The notes under the pieces: model-generated
Told to the model about the DNA's origin: nothing
What the model saw: the letters and a program-made list of their open reading frames with translations, nothing else
Databases searched by the model: none
Assembly: GCA_017548245.1 (NCBI GenBank)
Contig: JAFYMU010000024.1
Location: 1-7,273, forward strand
Direction of reading: 5' to 3'
Length of the DNA: 7,273 bases
Source: Kiritimatiellia bacterium
GTDB lineage: Bacteria; Verrucomicrobiota; Kiritimatiellia; RFP12; DVOR01
Made by a program: the position numbers and the translations under genes
Part shown: piece by piece, positions 1 through 4,815 of the stretch
How positions within the stretch are numbered: position 1 is the first letter of the stretch
How the letters are laid out: every line of letters starts with the position of its first letter

Positions 1-284
1 ATCTCTTTTCCCTCCCCCTGCTGCAACACCGCCTCCGAATCAACATCCACCACTTCATAACCCAACGCCACCTCAGCCGACAGCCCCTCGAACGTAAACA
101 CCGCATCCGGCGCATTCACCGCAACCATCTCCACACCACCCGTGACACGTTCACACCCTGTAATCCACCCCTCTTCACAAACAATTGACGGAGGATCCGT
201 AAACAAATTGATAATCACATCTGTAAACATCGCGCCAGCGGTCACCCCCACCGCCAACACCATCGCCGCAAACTGATTAACCAT
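1..284 (-). CDS. Unrecognised protein with N-terminal hydrophobic segment, partial (runs off left edge)
   Basis: This reads on the minus strand from ATG at 284-282 to the window edge: 94 whole codons with no stop. The start is fixed by a strong SD, AAGGAGGG on the minus strand (291-298), six bases before the ATG. Residues about 5-28 are mostly hydrophobic (MVNQFAAMVLAVGVTAGAMF at the start), but there is no Lys/Arg in the n-region, so it is either an atypical signal peptide or a membrane anchor. The part after it is acidic, Val-rich and probably beta-rich, with two cysteines (C36, C44) eight residues apart and no Lys until the last visible residues. I do not recognise the family; an exported or surface domain is an inference from composition only. 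Codons are strongly G/T-ending on its own strand (GTG, GCG, TTG), like the divergent transporter gene at 972. A candidate promoter lies at 339-368. Confidence 0.72.
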   Translation of the reverse strand, partial: MVNQFAAMVLAVGVTAGAMFTDVIINLFTDPPSIVCEEGWITGCERVTGGVEMVAVNAPDAVFTFEGLSAEVALGYEVVDVDSEAVLQQGEGKE

Positions 285-290
285 AGCAAT

Positions 291-298
291 CCCTCCTT
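291..298 (-). promoter_or_regulatory. Strong ribosome binding site of the leftward gene
   Basis: The minus strand reads AAGGAGGG, a near-perfect anti-16S match, six bases before the ATG at 284. It is the best SD in the window and is the main evidence that the open frame at the left edge is a real gene. Confidence 0.8.
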
Positions 299-317
299 GA
301 ATTAATCCAAGAAAATA

Positions 318-331
318 TTCACACGCGTGAA
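318..331. repeat. Operator-like palindrome at the leftward promoter
   Basis: TTCAC (318-322) and GTGAA (327-331) form a 5-bp inverted repeat with a 4-base spacer, and the centre contains the perfect palindrome CACGCGTG (322-329). Read on the minus strand, 331-320 is TTCACGCGTGTG. This matches TTCACGGGTGAG in the rightward promoter at 10 of 12 positions and in the same orientation relative to its gene. A regulator-binding role is inferred from the palindrome and its position. Confidence 0.4.
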
Positions 332-338
332 CACTAGT

Positions 339-368
339 ATGTTACATCATTTAAATTACCGCTATCAA
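339..368 (-). promoter_or_regulatory. Candidate sigma70-type promoter of the leftward gene
   Basis: On the minus strand, TTGATA (363-368; one mismatch to TTGACA) is separated by 18 bases from TAACAT (339-344; four of six to TATAAT). The implied start of transcription is near 331-333, giving a leader of about 48 nt that carries the SD at 291-298. The palindromic element at 318-331 would sit at the very start of the transcript. Confidence 0.45.
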
Positions 369-451
369 GTAGTTTTTAAACACCCTGTACTGTTTAATGA
401 AACTTGGCAGCACTTTCGCTTACGCAGTTTTTCTGCTTTTTCACTTTTTTA

Positions 452-503
452 CGCCCCAAATGGGCAAAATGAAAATTTTTCTTTCTCCCCAAGTTTTGGG
501 GCG
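452..503. repeat. Nested inverted repeats based on GCCCCAAA
   Basis: CGCCCCAAA (452-460) is the exact reverse complement of TTTGGGGCG (495-503). Inside lies a competing tight hairpin, CCCCAA (487-492), loop GTT, TTGGGG (496-501), which uses the same right arm. A third, weaker pairing is GCCC (453-456) with GGGC (462-465). A further direct copy of TTTTGGGGC lies at 659-667. There is no clean U-tract after the hairpin on either strand, so it is not a standard intrinsic terminator. Its function is unknown. Confidence 0.5.
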
Positions 504-577
504 ATTTTCCACACGTTTAGCCCTTTTTGCTGATATTCGCTGATTTCAAATAACGCTTTTATCGTCAAATACTTATC

Positions 578-691
578 TCAAAAAGTGCCCTTCGCCAACG
601 CGTCTACAGCGGCTTCCTTGGTGAAAAAAGCGCGCTTGTGGGTCTCTGTAAAGCCACCTTTTGGGGCAACATAAGTGATGTTGCTCTTCAA
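578..691 (-). pseudogene. Possible 37-codon small gene or gene remnant
   Basis: On the minus strand a frame runs from TTG (691-689) to TGA (580-578) and gives 37 residues: KSNITYVAPKGGFTETHKRA then FFTKEAAVDALAKGTF after the start. The codon choice (AAG, GCC, GGC, ACC, GCG) and higher G+C match the real genes of the window rather than the AT-rich surroundings, and the second half could form a helix (TKEAAVDALAKG). Against it: no SD is visible, an in-frame TAA lies two codons before the TTG, and the start would fall inside a repeat cluster. It may be the surviving 3' end of a decayed gene, a very short real protein, or chance. I do not recognise a family. Confidence 0.3.
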
Positions 692-739
692 CTCAACTTA
701 CATTGAAGTTGAATATAAGTTACATTGATGAGCAATATC
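677..739. repeat. Inverted repeat enclosing a hairpin and a 22-bp-spaced direct repeat
   Basis: The outer arms GATGTTGCTC (677-686) and GAGCAATATC (730-739) are complementary except for one wobble pair. Between them, TCAACTT (693-699) and AAGTTGA (706-712) form a 7-bp hairpin with a 6-base loop, and TTACATTGA occurs twice (698-706 and 720-728), exactly 22 bp apart, which is about two helical turns. The TTGCTC core recurs in AGTTTGCTC at 745-753 and 790-798. The arrangement resembles a set of protein-binding sites, but no regulator can be named. Confidence 0.45.
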
Positions 740-925
740 GGTTGAGTTTGCTCGCAAAACAGCCTGCTTTTTGACCTCGAAATCGCCCAAGTTTGCTCTC
801 GTTTCACATTTTTCTAAATCATGAAATTTGCACCTTTCTTGCCGTTTTGGTATCATCGCAATAGAGGCGCGGTAGCGCATAAACGAATGGTTGATTGAGT
901 TTAGGCAGGGATATTCATGATATTT

Positions 926-955
926 TTGTCTTCACGGGTGAGTTTATGGTATACT
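926..955 (+). promoter_or_regulatory. Candidate sigma70-type promoter of the cation efflux gene run
   Basis: TTGTCT (926-931) is followed after 18 bases by TATACT (950-955), a five-of-six -10 match. The spacer carries TCAC-GG-GTGA (932-941), a short dyad that is part of the 12-bp element also found at the leftward promoter. Transcription would begin near 961-963, only about 10 nt before the first ATG at 972. This bears on which start codon is used. Confidence 0.5.
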
Positions 956-971
956 GCGTGTAACGTAAATA

Positions 972-1895
972 ATGGAAAAGGATGTTAGTGTTTTGACAGA
1001 TCGTGCGACACGCGCCAATCAGGTGACGTGGCTTTCGGTTGTTGTGAATACGGTTTTGACGGGGGTGAAGTTGTTGGCGGGTGTGTTGGGGCATTCGTCG
1101 GCATTGGTGGCGGATGCTTTGCATTCGGCTTCGGATTTTGCAACGGATTTTGCAGTTTTGATTGGGATGCGCTTGGCGCGTCGTCCGCAGGATTTGGATC
1201 ACCCGTATGGTCATGGTAAGTATGAGACGCTCGCAGCGGTAATCGTTGGGGTGGCGTTGGCGGCGGTGGGTGTTGCGATTGCCTTCCACGCAGGGCATAC
1301 GATTATTGGGGCGTGGGTGTGGGATCTCTATCCGCAACAGCCGACGTTGTTCGCGTTGGTTGCGGCGATGGTTTCAATTGTTGTCAAAGAGGTGTTGTAT
1401 CAATTGACGGTGCGCGTGGCACGTGAGACGCAGAATGATGCGTTGCGCGCGAATGCGTGGCATCATCGGAGTGATGCGTTGTCTTCTATCGGAACTGCGG
1501 TGGGCGCAGGTGCGGCGGCCTTTTTGGGTGGCGCATGGGTGCTTTTGGACGCGGTGGCAGCGTTGGTCGTGGGTGTGATTTTGCTAAAGGTGGCGTGGGA
1601 GATTGTGCGCGATTCGTTGGACAAGCTGATGGAGCAGGGGATGTCGGCTGAGGAGAATCAACAGATTTACGCGTTGGTGCATGCGGTGCCTGGCATTTCC
1701 GAACCGCACCATTTGCGTTCGCGCCGTGTAGGAACGGTGGCGGTGATTGAGTTGCATTTTCGTGTTCATCCCGAGATGACGGTGCGTGAAGGTCATGAGT
1801 TGGCGACGCAGGTCGAACGGAATTTACGGTCAGTTTTTGGTCAAGACGCGATTGTGACGGTTCATGTGGAACCCGAGAAGTCGCGTGCGGTATGA
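972..1895 (+). CDS. Cation diffusion facilitator (CDF) family transporter, zinc-type
   Basis: This is an inner-membrane antiporter that exports divalent cations (most likely Zn2+, possibly Cd2+/Co2+) in exchange for protons. Its 307 residues match the family size. There are about six membrane segments (roughly 16-40, 43-66, 86-106, 125-146, 170-186, 188-208), followed by a cytoplasmic metal-binding domain (about 215-302). The transport-site tetrad reads HxxxD in TM2 (H51, D55) and HxxxD in TM5 (H164, D168), the His/Asp pattern typical of zinc CDFs rather than the DxxxD of FieF-like members. The TM2-TM3 loop has the family signature DHPYGHGKYETL (D76, H78, H81). The C-terminal domain has HHLRSRRVG and VTVHVEPE. 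The ATG at 972 has no SD; the in-frame TTG at 993, preceded by AAAAGGA (976-982), could be the true start and would remove seven residues. It is the first gene of a five-gene run. Confidence 0.93.
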   Translation: MEKDVSVLTDRATRANQVTWLSVVVNTVLTGVKLLAGVLGHSSALVADALHSASDFATDFAVLIGMRLARRPQDLDHPYGHGKYETLAAVIVGVALAAVGVAIAFHAGHTIIGAWVWDLYPQQPTLFALVAAMVSIVVKEVLYQLTVRVARETQNDALRANAWHHRSDALSSIGTAVGAGAAAFLGGAWVLLDAVAALVVGVILLKVAWEIVRDSLDKLMEQGMSAEENQQIYALVHAVPGISEPHHLRSRRVGTVAVIELHFRVHPEMTVREGHELATQVERNLRSVFGQDAIVTVHVEPEKSRAV

Positions 1896-1907
1896 TTTTT
1901 GTTAATG

Positions 1908-1912
1908 AAGGA
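1908..1912 (+). promoter_or_regulatory. Ribosome binding site that decides the start of the coiled-coil/TPR gene
   Basis: AAGGA lies seven bases before the ATG at 1920. The longer frame could open at TTG 1899 or ATG 1905, but neither has an SD, and they would add residues (MLMKDNG) ahead of an otherwise standard signal peptide. The start at 1920 is therefore preferred. Confidence 0.75.
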
Positions 1913-1919
1913 CAACGGT

Positions 1920-3458
1920 ATGAAGCAGTGGACTGGTTTATTGTTAGCCTTGCTGATTGGATGTGCCCCCGTGGTTCATGCAGGTCTCTTTGGCGAGAGT
2001 GAAGAAGAGAAGGAGGCTCGTGTGGCCAAGCATGTGGCCGATGTGTTGCGTGAACCGAACAAGATTATCGCGCTGGCGCAAGAGGCGGTGGAACGGGGTG
2101 ACGTTGAAGAGGGCATCCGGTTGTTCCGCAAGGCACAAACCGCATTGGAAGCGGTGGAGGTCAATGAGGATACGCGGGGAAGCGCCTTTGCGCCGTTGCG
2201 TTTGAAGAAGTTTCACTGCGTCTCGATGTTGGATGCGTTGGCCCTCAAACAGTCGGAGGTGATGGATGTGCGTCAGACCGTGACCGATACCTCCGATCTT
2301 GCGGCTCGTTTGGCCCAAGAACGTGCGGCACTCATTGCGGAAGCAGATGCCAAGGAGAATCAAAATCAGTTGCCGAAGCCGCCGACCTTAGTGGATCAAT
2401 TGGCCATTGAAGAGGGCAAACTGATGCAGGCGCAGGCGGCTGCCGAACAACATCGCGCCTCGCTCCAACAGGTTAAACGTACGGCTGAAGCCGCCGAGAA
2501 GGCCTTTGCTGAAATTGCACAAATGCACGCTGCCGCCGATACCCGTCTCTTTATGGCCGAACAAGCCGTCCAGCAGGCCGAACGTGAAGGCAAATCGAAG
2601 GAAGAGATTGATGCATTAAAAGAGAAGACGCTTGGCCCCAGACGCGAATTGGAGGCCGTTAAGACGCGCTTGCATGAGTTGAAGGAAAAACAGCAGGTTG
2701 CTAAACAGGCCTTGGCTACAGTGGAGGAGCGTGCCACCGCCGCAGAGGCGGCGTTAGCGATGGCGCAACAGTCCGTAACGGTCTTGCGTCAGGCGATTGC
2801 AGATGAGAAGGCGGCTGAAGCAAAGAAGATTGCAGATGCAAAGGCGGCAGAAGAGGCGGAACGGCAACGTTTGGCCGCCGAGACGTTGAAGCGCAAACAG
2901 GCCGAAGCCGCTGCCGCGGCGCGACAGCGTGAAGCGATGGCCAAGGCCGCCGCGGCGCAGGATGCCGCCGCTAAGGCAAAGGCTGAAGCGGATGCCAAGG
3001 CGTTGGCAAAGGAATTGCAGATTTGCGAAGAACTCTGGCGCATGAAGCGTGTGGAATCCTTTGAAGAACATGTTGCCGAGGCCTTGGGGAAGTGGCCGGA
3101 CGAACCCCAATTGATGCTTCACCTCGCGCGGTTACGTTTGATCCAAGGCCAAGAAGATGACGCGTTGGAATTGGTGTCGATGATTGCCGACAAGGGTGAG
3201 ATTGGCAAGAAGGCTGCCTTTGTCGCTGCGGGCGCTTACATGGTGAAGGGCTTGCCGATGGAGGCAATGAAGATTTTGGAACCTCTTGAAAAGCAGTCGC
3301 CGAAGGATCCAGATGTTTGTTACAACATGGCAATCGTCTTGGTGCGCTTGCCCGAAGTGGATCCCACCCGTGAAATCGCCGCACAATACTACACGCGCAG
3401 CGTGGAACTCGGCGGAAAGCGTTCGCTTGTCTTGGAACGTCGCTTGAATATGGAGTAA
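1920..3458 (+). CDS. Exported coiled-coil/TPR-like envelope protein (TolA-like composition)
   Basis: From ATG 1920 the protein has 512 residues. The N-terminus is a signal peptide: K2, then hydrophobic residues 4-18. It contains both a lipobox-like LIGC (C15) and a signal-peptidase-I-like VHA site before G23, so it could be a lipoprotein or a periplasmic protein. Residues about 30-80 form charged helices resembling a degenerate TPR. Residues about 157-365 are a long helical coiled coil, becoming extremely Ala/Lys/Glu-rich from 295 to 365, as in TolA or other periplasm-spanning stalks. The C-terminal part (about 393-503) has tetratricopeptide-like repeats, including LARLRLIQGQEDDALELV and DPDVCYNMAIVLVRL. 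No enzyme motif is seen; a scaffold role in the envelope is inferred. It starts 24 nt after the transporter gene, and its last codons carry the SD (GGAG, 3452-3455) of the next gene. Confidence 0.8.
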   Translation: MKQWTGLLLALLIGCAPVVHAGLFGESEEEKEARVAKHVADVLREPNKIIALAQEAVERGDVEEGIRLFRKAQTALEAVEVNEDTRGSAFAPLRLKKFHCVSMLDALALKQSEVMDVRQTVTDTSDLAARLAQERAALIAEADAKENQNQLPKPPTLVDQLAIEEGKLMQAQAAAEQHRASLQQVKRTAEAAEKAFAEIAQMHAAADTRLFMAEQAVQQAEREGKSKEEIDALKEKTLGPRRELEAVKTRLHELKEKQQVAKQALATVEERATAAEAALAMAQQSVTVLRQAIADEKAAEAKKIADAKAAEEAERQRLAAETLKRKQAEAAAAARQREAMAKAAAAQDAAAKAKAEADAKALAKELQICEELWRMKRVESFEEHVAEALGKWPDEPQLMLHLARLRLIQGQEDDALELVSMIADKGEIGKKAAFVAAGAYMVKGLPMEAMKILEPLEKQSPKDPDVCYNMAIVLVRLPEVDPTREIAAQYYTRSVELGGKRSLVLERRLNME

Positions 3459-3460
3459 GT

Positions 3461-4018
3461 ATGAACGATCCCATGGCCGAAAAGACGTTGGCATCGCGTC
3501 GCATCTTTGAAGGACGCGCCTTAACGATTGATATCTTGGATATTGAATTGCCCACCGGGCGCACCTCCACCCGCGAAGTATTGCGTCACCGCGGTGCCGT
3601 TTGCATCCTGGCTCAACGCCCCGATGGCGCCTTTATCTTGGTGCGCCAATATCGCAAAGCGGTCGAAAAGACGATTTTGGAGTGCGTGGCGGGTTGCTTA
3701 GAGGAGGGCGAAGCCCCTGAGGCGGCCGCCTTGCGTGAAACGCGTGAGGAGAGCGGTTACGAGGTGGAGACGCTCATTCCCTTGGGCAAATCCCTCCCTG
3801 CGCCAGGCTACTGCGATGAGGTGCATTACCACTACTACGCTCGTCTCAAGCCCTTAGCGGGCGAATTGCAACTCGATACCGACGAGAATCTGCGCCCCGA
3901 AGCCCTCTCTGCTGAAGCGATTGATGCGGCGATTGAAGCGGGTGTCATTGATGACGGTAAGACCATCATTCTGTGGGATTTCTACAACCGTGCCCTTCGG
4001 CGCGGAACGCTTAAGTAA
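3461..4018 (+). CDS. Nudix hydrolase, ADP-ribose pyrophosphatase-like
   Basis: It is predicted to hydrolyse ADP-ribose or similar nucleoside diphosphate sugars (ADP-ribose to AMP plus ribose 5-phosphate) in the cytoplasm, needing Mg2+ or Mn2+. Its 185 residues match the NudF/ADPRase branch. The Nudix box is complete in its catalytic positions: G78, E84, R92, E93, E96, E97, G99 (Gx5Ex7REuxEExGu), with T94 at the usual hydrophobic position. Other ADPRase-like signs are the N-terminal strand REVLRHRGAVCIL, the LVRQYR strand before the box, and LPAPGYCDE (112-120) after it, corresponding to the family's PSPGF.(D/S)E loop. The usual ELPAG before the box is ECVAG here. The start at 3461 is supported by GGAG at 3452-3455 with 5-base spacing, inside the end of the previous gene, so translation is probably coupled. 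Exact substrate is not settled by sequence. Confidence 0.88.
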   Translation: MNDPMAEKTLASRRIFEGRALTIDILDIELPTGRTSTREVLRHRGAVCILAQRPDGAFILVRQYRKAVEKTILECVAGCLEEGEAPEAAALRETREESGYEVETLIPLGKSLPAPGYCDEVHYHYYARLKPLAGELQLDTDENLRPEALSAEAIDAAIEAGVIDDGKTIILWDFYNRALRRGTLK

Positions 4019-4029
4019 GGTTTTTAGAC

Positions 4030-4815
4030 ATGGCTGCACATCCCCAAGCACAATATTGGAACGCGATTTCGGATTTGTACCGTTCCATTACGCGGATTGA
4101 TGAAAGCGATTTCCACTACGGCCCGTTGTTGGATGGCGAGAGCGTGTTACAGTTGTTGCCGCCGTTGCAACTCGGCATGACCTCCTTGGAACTCGGTTGC
4201 GGTGAAGGCCAAAATAGCCGTTGGCTCGCCCGCCGCGGCTTACAGTGCGTGGCCGTGGATATCTCTGAAGGCCAACTTGCTTACGCGCGTGAAGATGCCG
4301 CTCGCGAAGGTGTGACGATTGACTTCCGATGCAGTTCGATTGAAGGGTTTGATCCCGATGGGGCGACCTTTGACCTCATCACGAGTTCGCACGCCTTTGA
4401 GTTTGTGGCCAATCCCTTTGAAGAGGTGCGTCGCATCGCCACGTGGTTGAAACCAGGTGGCACCTTGATGATTTCCACGGTCCACCCCGTCTACAATGGC
4501 GAATGGGTCTCCGCCGATGAAGAGGATGGTTCGGAAACGTGGGGTCGCCTCCTCATTAATTACTTTAAGCCGATTGATGACATTCGCGAACAACCCGATG
4601 GGCAGGGTGAAGCGGTTATTTCGCGCGCCTATCCTGTGAGCGCATGGTTCAACGCCTTCCGTCAAGCGGGACTCGTGGTGGATCGTTTGGAAGAGCCGCC
4701 CGCCTCGCAAGCGCCTGCCTATGCCTCTGAGGACTGGTTGGAGGCGATGGACGAATGTTCGGCAATTCCCACAACTTTAATTATTGTTGCACATAAATCA
4801 GGACCGACGGCGTGA
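4030..4815 (+). CDS. Class I SAM-dependent methyltransferase (substrate unknown)
   Basis: A 261-residue soluble protein with a Rossmann-type S-adenosylmethionine domain. Motif I is LELGCGEG (53-60), the acidic residue ending strand 2 is D77 (VAVDIS), motif II is FDLITSSHAFEFV (114-126), and LKPGGTLMIST (140-150) is the post-II/motif III strand. This is the methyltransf_11/25-like layout. The N-terminal 45 residues (YWNAISDLYRSI and following) and the C-terminal half (HPVYNGEWVSADEEDG; Trp/Tyr-rich) would form the substrate lid, which gives no clear substrate clue: a small molecule or a cofactor/lipid is more likely than DNA, since there is no (D/N)PPY. It begins 11 nt after the Nudix gene with AAGG at 4017-4020 as a modest SD, and its TGA overlaps the next gene's GTG by four bases. 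Confidence 0.88.
   Translation: MAAHPQAQYWNAISDLYRSITRIDESDFHYGPLLDGESVLQLLPPLQLGMTSLELGCGEGQNSRWLARRGLQCVAVDISEGQLAYAREDAAREGVTIDFRCSSIEGFDPDGATFDLITSSHAFEFVANPFEEVRRIATWLKPGGTLMISTVHPVYNGEWVSADEEDGSETWGRLLINYFKPIDDIREQPDGQGEAVISRAYPVSAWFNAFRQAGLVVDRLEEPPASQAPAYASEDWLEAMDECSAIPTTLIIVAHKSGPTA
4800..4803 (+). promoter_or_regulatory. Ribosome binding site supporting the GTG start of the NamZ-like gene
   Basis: AGGA ends eight bases before GTG 4812, inside the last codons of the methyltransferase gene. Together with the GTGA stop/start overlap (4812-4815), it supports a non-ATG start and translational coupling. Confidence 0.6.

Larger units (their letters stand above)
285..971. other. Divergent intergenic region, AT-richer, with repeats and two outward promoters
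   Basis: This stretch of nearly 690 bases separates two divergently transcribed genes and holds no convincing full-length gene. Seen in it: candidate promoters facing left (339-368) and right (926-955); a related 12-bp element at each (320-331 and 931-942); an inverted-repeat group built on GCCCCAAA/TTTGGGGC (452-503, with a further copy at 659-667); a 37-codon coding-looking frame on the minus strand (578-691); and a repeat cluster based on TTGCTC, TTACATTGA and TCAACTT (677-798). There are poly-T/poly-A tracts around 419-485. Short plus-strand (327-533) and minus-strand (698-880) reading frames exist, but they have low-complexity or incoherent translations and no SD. Regulatory use of the repeats is inference. 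Confidence 0.75.

Noticed and set aside
487..501. CCCCAA-GTT-TTGGGG hairpin as an intrinsic terminator
   Set aside because: Neither strand shows a continuous U-tract after the stem, and no gene ends close by in either direction.
327..533. Plus-strand 68-codon frame in the intergenic region
   Set aside because: There is no SD, the Phe/Ser-rich translation comes from T-tracts, and it covers the inverted repeats at 452-503.
698..880. Minus-strand 60-codon frame in the intergenic region
   Set aside because: No SD is present, the translation is incoherent, and codon use is unlike the neighbours; it ends inside the repeat cluster.
2802..3014. Ala/Lys-rich stretch as a histone-H1-like DNA-binding domain
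   Set aside because: It is balanced by many Glu/Asp residues, follows a signal peptide and a long coiled coil, and leads into TPR-like helices, so a TolA-like envelope stalk fits better.
2971..3570. Minus-strand open frame (199 codons) across the end of the coiled-coil gene and the start of the Nudix gene
   Set aside because: It crosses the boundary of two well-supported sense genes, and its Pro/Arg/Ser-rich translation has no recognisable motif.
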